Shown here one piece after another: positions 26,615 through 36,585 of a stretch of 64,000 bases of DNA (its first letter is position 1; the number at the start of each line of letters is the position of its first letter). Source of the DNA: Corynebacterium glaucum (GTDB lineage Bacteria > Actinomycetota > Actinomycetes > Mycobacteriales > Mycobacteriaceae); assembly GCF_002287505.1 (NCBI RefSeq), contig NZ_CP019688.1, forward strand, positions 1,104,674-1,168,673, read 5' to 3'. Made by a program: the position numbers and the translations under genes. The notes beneath the pieces were generated by a model that was given only the letters and a program-made list of their open reading frames with translations, searched no databases and was not told the DNA's origin.

Positions 26615-28138
26615 TTAACCCGCCACGGCCCCTTCCTCCACATCCGTGGGTGCCGCGGTCGGGGACGCGGGTGCCGATTCCTCAGCTGTGGCAGACAACT
26701 CTGTGGGCGAAGCGTCCGCCGACTGCTCGGTAGGCGCGGGGGCCGGGGCAGGTTCTGCGGACTGCTGCGTCGGGGCCGCGGTGGTGCCCGCGGAGTCAGA
26801 AACACCAGGCGAGCCGGTGGAGTCAGAAACTTCAGGCGAGCCGGTGGTGGCGGTGGGAACAGTTTCCTGCGTGTTTTCATCCGCCGCTGGGGGTTGGGGT
26901 GATGACGCGGTCGTGCGCGGCGGAGGTGCGAGTACGCCACCGACATCTCCGTCGGGATTGAGCGTCAACCCGCGAATGATCAGCGCGGCGATGAATGCCA
27001 CAATCAGCCACAGTGTGCTGGCCCGCATCAGGTTGTTTAGCACGGTCTTCGGGGCGTCGTCTTCTGCCGCAATATCTGCGGCAAGATCCCCAGTGCCCGC
27101 GGGTGCGGCATCTTCAGCGGCTGGGTCGACCGCCGCGCTTTCTGGGGCGGGGTCGAACGGACTCACTGGTGCCATGTGCTCGGTCGGGGGATAGGCCTCC
27201 GGATCAAGCTTGTCTCGCTCGTCGAACTCAGCGGGGGAGCGTTGCTGGTCCTGGTGGGGCGCGTGCAACGAGGCGTCGTGAAGCGAAAAAAGCTCCGGAG
27301 TCTTGCCGTACTCGTCCCAGAACTCGTCGAGCACCTCGATACGGATAGCGCGTTCAATCATCCACTGGGTCAACGGCTCGGCGCGAACCATGAACCGCAT
27401 ATCCACGGTCCACGGTTGGCCCGCTGCGGTGGGTGCGCCGACATCGACAGCGGGGTGGATCATCAGCTCGCCTCGGAGCTTGTCATGGATATCCGGTCGC
27501 GCAAGAGCGCGACGAGCCGCCCGTTCGGAACGCGAAATCGCGTGCTCGGCCGAATTCGATCCCTCTAGCGGCACCGGTATGACAACCACCGCGTTGACCC
27601 AGTAGTTCGACTGGTTGATGTAAATCCGCGCCGCGGAGTTCGGAATGGTCACCGTAGCCTGATTCAGGGTGCGGATCGTGGTGGCGCGCATGGTGATTTG
27701 AATGACGTCACCGGCGACATTCACGCCGTTGCCTTCGAAGGAAACGTTGTCACCCACGCCGTACTGCTTTTCAGTGAGGATGAAGAACCCGGCGAGAAAG
27801 TCCGCGATGATGTTTTGGGCGCCGAAACCAATCGCGGCCGAGACAACGGTGGCGGGGATCGCCGCGCCAGCGAGTGAGAAGCCGAGTTGTTGAAGGAGGA
27901 AGACGAGAATGAGGAAAAAAGCGATGACCTGGACGGTGTAGACGACCACGCCGGCAACTGCGAGTTGGCTCTTCTCCTCGTCCTGGGTGCGCGATTCCTG
28001 CACCTTGCGGGCGAAGGTGCGTTTGGCAAAGCGGCCAGCGCGGGGGACAAGCAGGGCCAGAATGAGCAAGAGGACGATGTTGATGCCGGTGGAGGCGAAC
28101 CAGCGCCACAGTTCCTGGAAAATGAACGCAAAGGGCAT
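26615..28138 (-). CDS. mscCG: MscCG-type mechanosensitive channel / glutamate exporter
   Basis: A 507-residue MscS-family channel. There are three N-terminal helices; the pore helix and following beta domain read FSLAGAAIPATVVSAAIGFGAQNIIADFLAGFFILTEKQYGVGD, then TMRATTIRTLNQATVTIPNSAARIYINQSNYW. After residue 290 comes a long extension with a fourth helix (about 375-395, LWLIVAFIAALIIRGLTL) and a Thr/Ser/Pro/Ala-rich extracytoplasmic end. That extra helix is the mark of corynebacterial MscCG (NCgl1221), the osmotic-shock channel that exports glutamate. Position beside ilvD and divergent from ilvB matches C. glutamicum. The tail sequence itself is poorly conserved. Confidence 0.88.
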   Translation of the reverse strand: MPFAFIFQELWRWFASTGINIVLLLILALLVPRAGRFAKRTFARKVQESRTQDEEKSQLAVAGVVVYTVQVIAFFLILVFLLQQLGFSLAGAAIPATVVSAAIGFGAQNIIADFLAGFFILTEKQYGVGDNVSFEGNGVNVAGDVIQITMRATTIRTLNQATVTIPNSAARIYINQSNYWVNAVVVIPVPLEGSNSAEHAISRSERAARRALARPDIHDKLRGELMIHPAVDVGAPTAAGQPWTVDMRFMVRAEPLTQWMIERAIRIEVLDEFWDEYGKTPELFSLHDASLHAPHQDQQRSPAEFDERDKLDPEAYPPTEHMAPVSPFDPAPESAAVDPAAEDAAPAGTGDLAADIAAEDDAPKTVLNNLMRASTLWLIVAFIAALIIRGLTLNPDGDVGGVLAPPPRTTASSPQPPAADENTQETVPTATTGSPEVSDSTGSPGVSDSAGTTAAPTQQSAEPAPAPAPTEQSADASPTELSATAEESAPASPTAAPTDVEEGAVAG

Positions 28139-28199
28139 AGTGCATAAAGCTAGTGCATAAAACTCAATCCCCGTTTCCCCGCGGTGGCCGGGGACTGTG

Positions 28200-28205
28200 T
28201 ATGAT
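28200..28205 (+). promoter_or_regulatory. ilvB: -10 element of the ilvBNC leader transcript
   Basis: TATGAT preceded by TGTG lies 8 bp before the leader-peptide ATG. Transcription would start about 28211-28213, making the leader message nearly leaderless. Confidence 0.55.
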
Positions 28206-28212
28206 CCAACAC

Positions 28213-28266
28213 ATGATCACGACGCGACTAGCTGTAGTAGTAATTCCGGTGCGGCGCTTGCCGTAG
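28213..28266 (+). CDS. ilvBNC attenuator leader peptide
   Basis: A 17-codon peptide, MITTRLAVVVIPVRRLP. It contains Leu, four Val and Ile, encoded around the core CTA-GCT-GTA-GTA-GTA-ATT, codons that are rare in this GC-rich genome and read by the end products of the pathway. An in-frame ATG four codons upstream (28201) overlaps the -10 element and is unlikely. C. glutamicum has a leader of the same kind (ending RRLP) controlling ilvBNC by attenuation. Ribosome stalling here should decide between the 28253/28296 pairing and the terminator. Confidence 0.8.
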   Translation: MITTRLAVVVIPVRRLP

Positions 28267-28303
28267 CGGACAGCACTTCTGTCTAGCCGCTCAAACAAGC
28301 GCC
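28253..28303 (+). promoter_or_regulatory. Antiterminator pairing of the ilvBNC attenuator
   Basis: GGCGCTTG at 28253-28260 (inside the leader peptide's last codons) is the perfect complement of CAAGCGCC at 28296-28303, which also forms the 5' side of the terminator stem. Pairing of these two would prevent the terminator. A separate small hairpin (GGACAG/CTGTC) lies between them. Confidence 0.6.
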
Positions 28304-28341
28304 CTCGAGAGCTCACAGCTCGCTCGGGGGCTTTTGTTTTT
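28297..28341 (+). terminator. Attenuator terminator upstream of ilvB
   Basis: AAGCGCCCTCGAGAGCT pairs, with two internal mismatches, with AGCTCGCTCGGGGGCTT around CAC, followed by a T-rich run (CTTTTGTTTTT). It sits 30 bp after the leader stop and 63 bp before ilvB. Confidence 0.75.
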
Positions 28342-28403
28342 GTGGTCGTCACCTTCTCAATACCTTTCCTCGTCTGACCTCTTGAAATAAGGAGCATTGC
28401 ATC

Positions 28404-30290
28404 GTGGCTACCCCACAACAGACCGCGAATAACGATGCCGATTCAGCCAGCGCCGCCGATGCCCCGCGCGCTGGCGGCCCTGAAATCCTCACCGGCGCCG
28501 CAGCCGTCGTACGCAGCTTGGAAGAGCTTGGCGTAGATATCGTCTTCGGGCTTCCCGGCGGTGCGGTGCTACCGCTGTACGACGCGCTCGCGCACGCTGC
28601 GAAACTGCGCCACGTGCTGGTTCGCCACGAACAGGGCGCGGGCCACGCGGCCGAGGGCTACGCCTTAGCTTCCGGCGAGGTTGGTGTGTGCTTGGCCACC
28701 TCTGGCCCGGGCGCAACCAATCTAGTGACCGCATTGGCAGATGCGTACCTCGACTCGGTACCGATTGTCGCGATCACCGGTCAGGTCGGCTCCCCGTTAA
28801 TTGGTACCGATGCTTTCCAAGAGGCAGACATCCGAGGCATCACCATGCCGATTACCAAGCACAACATCATGGTCACCGATGCCGAGGACATTCCGCGCGC
28901 GCTTTACGCGGCGTACCACATTGCATCAACGGGCCGTCCCGGGCCCGTGCTGGTGGACATTCCGAAGGACGTCCAAAACGCCGAATTCGAGTTCGCCTGG
29001 CCGCCGCACGTTGATCTGCCGGGCTACAAGCCGAACACGAAGCCGCACAACCGCCAGATTTCCCAGGCCGCGAAGATGATCTCGGAGTCCAAGCGTCCGG
29101 TTCTGTACATCGGTGGTGGCGTGGTGAAGGCGGATGCACACGAGCAGCTCCTCGAGTTCGCCGAACTCACCGGTATCCCGGTGGTGAACACGCTGATGGC
29201 ACTTGGTGTGTTCCCGCAGAATCACCCGTTGTACATGGGTATGCCGGGCATGCACGGTTCGGTGCCCGCGGTTGGTGCTCTGCAGGAGGCTGACCTGTTG
29301 ATCGCGATCGGAACTCGTTTCGACGATCGCGTGACCGGCGACACCGCATCGTTCGCTCCGCACGCGAAGACCATCCACGCCGATATCGACCCGGCCGAGG
29401 TGGGCAAGATCCGCGAGGTGGACGTGCCGATTGTGGGCGACGCGAAGCGGGTGCTTGCGCAGCTGACCGATGCATTCCGTGACGCCAAGCGCAATGCTGT
29501 CCCTGAGATCGATGCGTGGATCGGGCGCCTCGGCGGCCTCAAGGAGCGCTTCCCGCGCGGGTACGACGAGCAATCAGACGGGTCGCTCTCGCCGCAGTTT
29601 GTCATCGAGACGCTTTCCCAAACCGTTGGAACGGATGCCATCTACGTCGCTGGCGTGGGGCAGCACCAGATGTGGTCTGCGCAGTTCCTCGACTTCGACA
29701 AACCGCGCCACTGGCTCAACTCGGGTGGCCTGGGCACGATGGGCTACGCCATCCCGGCGGCGCTCGGTGCAAAAGCCGCGTGCCCTGACAAAGAAGTGTG
29801 GGCGGTTGACGGCGACGGCTGCTTCCAGATGACCAACCAGGAAATCACCACCGCGGCGATGGAGGGTTTTCCCTTCAAAGTGGCTCTGATCAACAACGGA
29901 AATCTGGGCATGGTGCGCCAGTGGCAGACGCTGTTCTATGACGGGACCTACTCTCACACCAAACTCGGCGGCGAGACCGCATACGTTCCGGACTTCGTGA
30001 AGTTGTCCGAGGCGCTGGGCGCGGAGGCGATCCGCGTAACCACCAAGGAAGAGGTCATCCCGGCGATCGAGCGTGCCCGCGCAATCAACGACCGCCCCGT
30101 GGTGGTGGAGTTCATTGTGGGCGAGGATGCGCAGGTGTGGCCGATGATTGCCGCTGGCGCTTCAAACTCCGACATGCAGTACGCGCTGGGCATGCGCCCC
30201 TTCTTCGACATGGAGGAGTCCGCGGGTGAAACCCCGGAGGCGATCAACGAAACAATGGACGCAGTCAACGACGCCCAAGAGGAGAACTAG
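28404..30290 (+). CDS. ilvB: Acetolactate synthase large subunit
   Basis: A 628-residue thiamine-diphosphate enzyme that condenses pyruvate with pyruvate or 2-ketobutyrate, the first common step to valine, leucine and isoleucine. The ThDP-binding region is present: [27 protein letters not shown] (catalytic Glu), and near the C-terminus [41 protein letters not shown] (GDG...NN motif). The start is GTG 28404, preceded by AAGGAG. It is first gene of ilvBNC behind the attenuator; ilvN follows after 2 bp. Confidence 0.96.
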   Translation: MATPQQTANNDADSASAADAPRAGGPEILTGAAAVVRSLEELGVDIVFGLPGGAVLPLYDALAHAAKLRHVLVRHEQGAGHAAEGYALASGEVGVCLATSGPGATNLVTALADAYLDSVPIVAITGQVGSPLIGTDAFQEADIRGITMPITKHNIMVTDAEDIPRALYAAYHIASTGRPGPVLVDIPKDVQNAEFEFAWPPHVDLPGYKPNTKPHNRQISQAAKMISESKRPVLYIGGGVVKADAHEQLLEFAELTGIPVVNTLMALGVFPQNHPLYMGMPGMHGSVPAVGALQEADLLIAIGTRFDDRVTGDTASFAPHAKTIHADIDPAEVGKIREVDVPIVGDAKRVLAQLTDAFRDAKRNAVPEIDAWIGRLGGLKERFPRGYDEQSDGSLSPQFVIETLSQTVGTDAIYVAGVGQHQMWSAQFLDFDKPRHWLNSGGLGTMGYAIPAALGAKAACPDKEVWAVDGDGCFQMTNQEITTAAMEGFPFKVALINNGNLGMVRQWQTLFYDGTYSHTKLGGETAYVPDFVKLSEALGAEAIRVTTKEEVIPAIERARAINDRPVVVEFIVGEDAQVWPMIAAGASNSDMQYALGMRPFFDMEESAGETPEAINETMDAVNDAQEEN

Positions 30291-30292
30291 CG

Positions 30293-31914
<1,622 letters not shown>

Positions 31915-31922
31915 CCACGGTC

Positions 31923-31933
31923 CGTCGATAGGC
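31923..31933 (+). repeat. One-mismatch copy of the dispersed 11-mer
   Basis: CGTCGATAGGC differs from CGTCGATAAGC at one position and sits between the ilvC stop and its terminator, an intergenic location similar to three of the exact copies. Confidence 0.45.
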
Positions 31934-31934
31934 C

Positions 31935-31985
31935 AAAGCATCCGCCTCAGCAGAACGAACTCTGCTGAGGCGGATGCATTTTTTG
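31935..31985 (+). terminator. Rho-independent terminator of ilvBNC
   Basis: A perfect 16-bp stem (GCATCCGCCTCAGCAG with its complement) around an 8-nt loop (31954-31961), flanked by A-rich and T-rich runs (ATTTTTTG). Confidence 0.95.
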
Positions 31986-32043
31986 TTTGGGGGATGAGGA
32001 AACGCCCCGCTCCCAGTAGGAAACGAGGCGTTGCTTTCGCAAT

Positions 32044-32067
32044 GCGTTACGTGACGCGACGTAACGC
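32044..32067. repeat. Inverted repeat after ilvC
   Basis: GCGTTACGT and ACGTAACGC are exact complements around a 6-nt spacer, just beyond the 3' end of the minus-strand acidic protein gene. It may be that gene's terminator or a protein-binding site. Confidence 0.45.
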
Positions 32068-32075
32068 GCGCGATG

Positions 32076-32561
32076 CTAGTTCGTTGCCGGAGCAGCGGTG
32101 TCCTCAGCCGGTGCGTCGGTTGCGTCGACGACGTCGGTCTCGGTCACGGTTGCGTCAGCCGAAGCGTCTGCGTCAGCGGACTCAGTCGCGGTGCCTTCCT
32201 CGACGGTGGTGGTCTCTTCAACGACCTCGGTTGCGTTGGTGGTCGTAGTGTTCGGGGTGTCGGCCTCGTCATCGTTGCCGGAGAACAGGGACCACAGCAG
32301 CCAGGCCAGCAGAAGAGCAACCAGGATACCCAGCAGCCACTTCCACCAGCCGCCGCCACCGTTGTTGTCCTCGGTGGTCACAGCGGTGGAGCCGGAGGTG
32401 GCCGGGGTACGCTCGGTGGAGACGCGCTCCCCGGTCACGTGGTCGCCAGCCGGAGTGGACTCAACGCGGCGTGCGGTGGTCTCGTCGGTAAGCTTCTCCG
32501 GATCCAGGTCGCGGTTCTTCGGATCGATGTTCTTCGGGTCGTTCGGGTTCGGAGTAGTCAT
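32076..32561 (-). CDS. Single-pass acidic low-complexity membrane protein
   Basis: 161 residues: a hydrophilic, Asp/Thr/Pro-rich N-terminal half, a Gly/Trp-flanked helix (about 72-93, WWKWLLGILVALLLAWLLWSLF) and an acidic Thr/Glu/Ala-rich C-terminal tail. No domain is recognised. AAGGAC precedes the ATG. The composition (tails of alternating T, E, A, D) suggests a disordered cell-envelope protein. It is convergent with ilvC. Confidence 0.65.
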   Translation of the reverse strand: MTTPNPNDPKNIDPKNRDLDPEKLTDETTARRVESTPAGDHVTGERVSTERTPATSGSTAVTTEDNNGGGGWWKWLLGILVALLLAWLLWSLFSGNDDEADTPNTTTTNATEVVEETTTVEEGTATESADADASADATVTETDVVDATDAPAEDTAAPATN

Positions 32562-32711
32562 GAGAATGTCCTTTCGTCAAAAGCCAACAGTTCACCACCG
32601 TATCAAAACTCTTGGCAAGTCCAAGTATTGCTATGCCCGACGCGTTTTCCACTTGGGTTGTATGGTGCAGGTCAGGAGCTTGATACCTGTGCTACATCCA
32701 TTTTCAATAAG

Positions 32712-32740
32712 TTGTCATTAAGCCCAATTGTCGCTAAAGT
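32712..32740 (+). promoter_or_regulatory. Promoter of the CDF gene, apparently leaderless
   Basis: TTGTCA (32712-32717), 17-bp spacer and TAAAGT (32735-32740) place the transcription start at about the ATG at 32748. No ribosome site is present, which fits a leaderless message. Upstream, CAGGT ... ACCTG at about 32667-32689 is a loose inverted repeat. Confidence 0.5.
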
Positions 32741-32747
32741 GCACCGC

Positions 32748-33731
32748 ATGGACGGTCGTTTTTCGCAGTCATCGCATTCTCGGGTGCACATGCATCATGG
32801 CCACAACGACACCCACAACCACACGCACCACCACAAACACAGCCACGCCCCGACGAGCGCCCCGCTCCGCGCTCTTCTCACCGCACTTGCGATTACCTCG
32901 GTCGTCTTCCTCGCCGAAATTGTCGGTGGTTGGCTCACCGGCTCGGTGGCCCTCCTCGCGGACGCTATGCACATGCTCTCCGACGCCGCGGGGCTAATCA
33001 TCGCCGCACTCGCGGTCATTGCTGGCCAGCGCGCAGCGTCTGACCGCGCTACTTTCGGACACCGCAGAGTCGAGGTCCTTGCCGCGGCACTGAACGCGGC
33101 TACGGTGCTCGCCATTTCCATTTTTATCTGCATCGAGGCGATCAGGCGGCTCAAGAGCCCGACTGAAATTGCGAGCAGCACGATGATGCTCATCGCCCTC
33201 ATCGGGCTGGTTGCCAATGCCGTCTCGGCGTGGGTGCTATCCCGCCACTCCGAGGACTCAATCAACGTTCGCGGCGCTTATCTTCATGTTCTCGTCGACA
33301 TGCTGGGCTCGCTTGCAGTTATCGCCGCGGGCGCCGTGATCCACTTCACGGGCCTGGTCGTGGCGGATGTCGTCGCTTCGTTGCTAATCGCCGCCTTGGT
33401 GTTTCCGCGAGCGTGGCAGCTGCTGCGCAACTCAACCCGCGTCTTGCTAGAGCAGGTGCCGGAGGATTTCGAAGTTGAGCGCGTCCTTCCGGCGTTGCGA
33501 GCGATCGACGGGGTAGCAGAGGTGCACGATTTGCACCTCTGGTCTCTCGACGGCGTGTCGGTCCTTGCTACTGCGCATCTGCCCCTGCACGGCCAACACA
33601 CGACCGCGCAGGACTTTTCCCGTGTGCTCGATGAGGCCCAGGCCGAGCTACGTGCGCTGGGCGTCGACCACGCGACGATACAGGTGGAATTGCCCGAGCA
33701 CATTCATCACGAGAGCATTTGTGAAAACTGA
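32748..33731 (+). CDS. Cation diffusion facilitator (zinc-type exporter)
   Basis: A 327-residue CDF exporter: a His-rich N-terminus (MHHGHNDTHNHTHHH around residue 15-30), six helices (about 45-225) with the metal-site pairs LLADAMHMLSDAAG (helix 2, HxxxD) and HVLVDMLGS (helix 5), and a C-terminal cytosolic domain ending with HIHHESICEN. This is the ZitB/CzcD pattern for zinc/cobalt/cadmium export. The longer in-frame reading from 32073 passes through the promoter region and is rejected. Its 3' end overlaps the DUF262 gene by 11 bp. Confidence 0.85.
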   Translation: MDGRFSQSSHSRVHMHHGHNDTHNHTHHHKHSHAPTSAPLRALLTALAITSVVFLAEIVGGWLTGSVALLADAMHMLSDAAGLIIAALAVIAGQRAASDRATFGHRRVEVLAAALNAATVLAISIFICIEAIRRLKSPTEIASSTMMLIALIGLVANAVSAWVLSRHSEDSINVRGAYLHVLVDMLGSLAVIAAGAVIHFTGLVVADVVASLLIAALVFPRAWQLLRNSTRVLLEQVPEDFEVERVLPALRAIDGVAEVHDLHLWSLDGVSVLATAHLPLHGQHTTAQDFSRVLDEAQAELRALGVDHATIQVELPEHIHHESICEN

Positions 33732-35628
33732 TCTACAGTTTGAAGGCATGGGGTTCACCACGCCGAGTTACTCACTTATCGATCTCTTCACACGGGCAGA
33801 GCGCGGCGAGTTGCAGCTGCCGGATTTTCAGCGCGAATACATCTGGAACACCGACCGCGTTCGCACACTCATCACGTCTGTACTGCGCGGATACCCGATC
33901 GGGTCATTCTTGGCACTCGACACCCGCAACTCCCCAGTACGGTTTCGCCCACGGCCGCTTGCAGGGCTGCAGGTTGAGGGGGTTGAGCCGGGGCTATTGC
34001 TTCTCGACGGCCAACAGCGACTGACCTCCCTGTACCACGCATTCAAGGGCGAGGGAGTCATCCCAACCGTGGACTACCTTGGGGAGCCGATCGCACGCCG
34101 TTTCTTCGTCGATGTCCGTGGCGCGGTCGCCTCCGATCCGATGCCAGTTGAATCGGTGTTCTCCGTTGACCTCGACGGCAACGTGCGCTCCCACTTCGGT
34201 CCGGAGATCGAGGGCGGGATCAACAGCCGTGAGGACATGCTGCGCCACGGCGTGATTCCCGTGTCCCTGTTGATGTGGAAAGAGGGAAATGACCTCCTGA
34301 TTGACATGGCCGCCTGTACCGAGGATGAGGGCATGCGTGCGGCTGTGAAGCGCTTCCAAAATGAGGTGCTGCGCTGGCTTCCGGCTTACGACGTACCCGT
34401 GATCCGCGTAGATCGCAACACTTCCCAGGTTGGCGTTGGCCAGATTTTCGCGCACGCGAATTCCGCCGGGCTCCAGATGGACGTCTTCGAGCTGTTGACG
34501 GCGATGTTCGCGAACCAGGATCCCGGCTTCAAGTTGGCGGAGCACTGGGCGGGCGTCGAAAAGCAACTTCGGCAGTACCCCGCACTTGATCGAGTTGGGC
34601 GCATTGAATACCTGCGATCGCTCGCGCTGTTGATCACTGCCCGCAAGGGACAGGCGACCGGACACCGCGGCGACATTCTGACAATCTCTTTGGACGACTA
34701 CCGCGCACATTCCGACGAGGTGACGCGCGCGTATTTGCAGGCTGCCGAGTTCCTGGCGGATCGGCGGATCCTCTCCGTTGACCAAGTTCCGTACTCGTCC
34801 CAGCTCGTGCCGCTGGCGACGATCCTCGCTCGCTTAGCCGAGCACCCTGGGGCATTGGACGAGGACCGTGCGCGGGATCGCTTGAACCGCTGGTTCTGGT
34901 CTGGTGTGTTCGGCGAGCTCTACGGCGCCCATGCGCCGACGATTCGCGCAGGTCTTGACGTGCAGGAGGTCACTCCGTGGGTGCTCGGGCACACCGATGA
35001 AGAGCCTCGAACTGTCGCCGACGCCGAGTTCAAGGAGTCCCGTCTCCTGAACGCGACTGAGGAAAGCGGCGTATTCCGCGGACTATTCAGCCTGCTTATG
35101 GCTCGCGGGGCGCGCGACTGGCGCACCGGAAAAGAGTTCAGTCGGGAGACTTTCGAGGAACTGCAACCCAGCTTCCACACAGTCTTCTCGCCGGCGTTCT
35201 GCGCGGGGATCGGTGCCGAGGGCGCGCTTGCACATTCGGCGCTCAACCGCACGCCGATGGGACGACGCACCGAAGTCGTGATCGAAGAAAACGAGCCGAA
35301 ACGGTACCTGCCAAGGCTGCAGTCGAAGTCGCTTCTCGACGACCACGAGTTCGACGCGGTCATCGAAGGCCACGAGATTAGCCCGCAGCATCTCCTTAGC
35401 TCGAACTGGGACGCGTTCCTTGAGGACCGCCGTGAAAGGTTCGTCGCGCTCATCGAATACTCTATGGGCAAACCGGTGATTCGAGACGTCGTCGGCGCTC
35501 TTGGGCAGCCAACTGGGAGCCAGCGCGGACATGCCACCATGGCGGATCCAGTCGACGTTTCCGAGCACACAGAGCACACCGAGCACACCGAACACGCTGA
35601 CCAGGACACGGACCATTCAGAAGACTAA
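33721..35628 (+). CDS. DUF262 (GmrSD-type N-terminal) protein with Glu-His-Thr tail
   Basis: About 635 residues. The N-terminal DUF262 domain is clear: GELQLPDFQREYIWNTDRVRTLI, GYPIGSFLALD and LLLLDGQQRLTSLYHAF, the ParB-like nucleotide-dependent core of GmrSD-type type IV restriction enzymes. The C-terminus has the companion element ISPQHLLSSNWDAFLEDRRERF ... SMGKPV but no recognisable DUF1524 HNH motif, so nuclease activity cannot be claimed. The last residues are an (EHT)n repeat from a 9-bp tandem repeat. The start is GTG 33721, overlapping the CDF gene, with GAGAG upstream; ATG 33748 would have only 1 nt between its SD and start. It may be a phage-defence or regulatory protein. Confidence 0.7.
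   Translation: MKTDLQFEGMGFTTPSYSLIDLFTRAERGELQLPDFQREYIWNTDRVRTLITSVLRGYPIGSFLALDTRNSPVRFRPRPLAGLQVEGVEPGLLLLDGQQRLTSLYHAFKGEGVIPTVDYLGEPIARRFFVDVRGAVASDPMPVESVFSVDLDGNVRSHFGPEIEGGINSREDMLRHGVIPVSLLMWKEGNDLLIDMAACTEDEGMRAAVKRFQNEVLRWLPAYDVPVIRVDRNTSQVGVGQIFAHANSAGLQMDVFELLTAMFANQDPGFKLAEHWAGVEKQLRQYPALDRVGRIEYLRSLALLITARKGQATGHRGDILTISLDDYRAHSDEVTRAYLQAAEFLADRRILSVDQVPYSSQLVPLATILARLAEHPGALDEDRARDRLNRWFWSGVFGELYGAHAPTIRAGLDVQEVTPWVLGHTDEEPRTVADAEFKESRLLNATEESGVFRGLFSLLMARGARDWRTGKEFSRETFEELQPSFHTVFSPAFCAGIGAEGALAHSALNRTPMGRRTEVVIEENEPKRYLPRLQSKSLLDDHEFDAVIEGHEISPQHLLSSNWDAFLEDRRERFVALIEYSMGKPVIRDVVGALGQPTGSQRGHATMADPVDVSEHTEHTEHTEHADQDTDHSED
35563..35598 (+). repeat. 9-bp tandem repeat encoding Glu-His-Thr
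   Basis: Units GAGCACACA, GAGCACACC, GAGCACACC and the degenerate GAACACGCT follow head to tail near the 3' end of the DUF262 gene. The multiple-of-three period means copy-number change would keep the frame. Confidence 0.8.
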
Positions 35629-35635
35629 CGCCCGA

Positions 35636-36529
35636 TTGAGAATCCGCCGCGCTGCGCTCGCGGCGGTGGTTGTGGCTTGGCTGGGCTTGCAGGTTGCGGG
35701 GTGTGCTGACTCCGACGACCGCTCCCCGCTGGATCAAGCGATCGCGGTCAATCAATCACGTCACGTCGCGGAGACGTTCGAAGAACACCCGGTGGTGATT
35801 GACGACACCAAGGGCCTTTCAAGTCTGCGTTTGTTCTTTCCTCGGTCCGAGATCCTTGTGGTGAGCGATTCCACTGTCGAGGCCCAGTTGCGCGCCGCGT
35901 CGATTGCCGTCTACGCCCATGCGCCGATGATTGTGTATGACTCCGCGTGGCACCAGGAAATCTCCCAGGAGATTGAGCGGTTGAAGACGCACACGGTGTT
36001 GACCGTGGGGGAGGTGAACGTGGCACGCACTACGGGTCGGGTCAACGTTCACCGCGACCCCGGTGGCCTGGACGGGGTTGGTCAGATGCTTTCTGTGCAG
36101 TTCCGCGAGAAAGTGATCGCAGATCCTGCGGATGCCGCAGAGGTCGTCGCCGTTCTCGACGCAAAGGAGCCGGTGCTGTTGCGCGCCGCGTGGGACACTC
36201 CGAAGGTCATGCCTGGAGCGGAAGCGGAACCGTTCCCCATCTCGTCGCGACGAGACGCCGATATGGCTCCCGTGGTGGTAGCAACAAAAGATTCGTCCAT
36301 TGTGTCAATTGCAAACGCCCGCAGTTTTGGGGCGGCGGTCACCCTGGTGGACAACCCTGATCCGCGGGAGTCGCGATACACACTTTTCACCATGGCAGGT
36401 CTGGCTGAGCGACCCCTGCTCGCACTCGGCGCTCAGTTTGGCGACGACGAAACGCTCGCGGAAAAAATTATGCAAGCGGAAGAATTTTATAGGTCTGCTG
36501 AGAGCGACACTGAACAGGCGGGGAACTAA
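35636..36529 (+). CDS. Lipoprotein with cell-wall-binding-repeat-like domain
   Basis: About 297 residues. The start is probably TTG 35636, seven bases after the DUF262 stop; it gives a lipoprotein signal MRIRRAALAAVVVAWLGLQVAGC with lipobox VAGC. The mature part resembles the cell-wall-binding repeat 2 pattern (SLRLFFPRSEILVVSD then LRAASIAVYAHAPMIVYD, and GAAVTLVDNPDPRES). It matches the N-terminal two thirds of the lipoprotein encoded at 39349-40869, so the two are paralogues, but lacks that protein's C-terminal barrel-like domain. It is anchored to the outer face of the cytoplasmic membrane. Confidence 0.7.
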   Translation: MRIRRAALAAVVVAWLGLQVAGCADSDDRSPLDQAIAVNQSRHVAETFEEHPVVIDDTKGLSSLRLFFPRSEILVVSDSTVEAQLRAASIAVYAHAPMIVYDSAWHQEISQEIERLKTHTVLTVGEVNVARTTGRVNVHRDPGGLDGVGQMLSVQFREKVIADPADAAEVVAVLDAKEPVLLRAAWDTPKVMPGAEAEPFPISSRRDADMAPVVVATKDSSIVSIANARSFGAAVTLVDNPDPRESRYTLFTMAGLAERPLLALGAQFGDDETLAEKIMQAEEFYRSAESDTEQAGN

Positions 36530-36585
36530 AGTACTCCGGGTAACTGTTCACCCCTTTACCCGTTCTGCAGGAGAAGTGAAGTCCC

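Noticed and set aside
35200..35520. An HNH (DUF1524) nuclease domain in the DUF262 protein
   Set aside because: The C-terminal region has the ISPQHLL...FLEDRRER element of standalone DUF262 proteins but no His-Asn-His pattern I can support.
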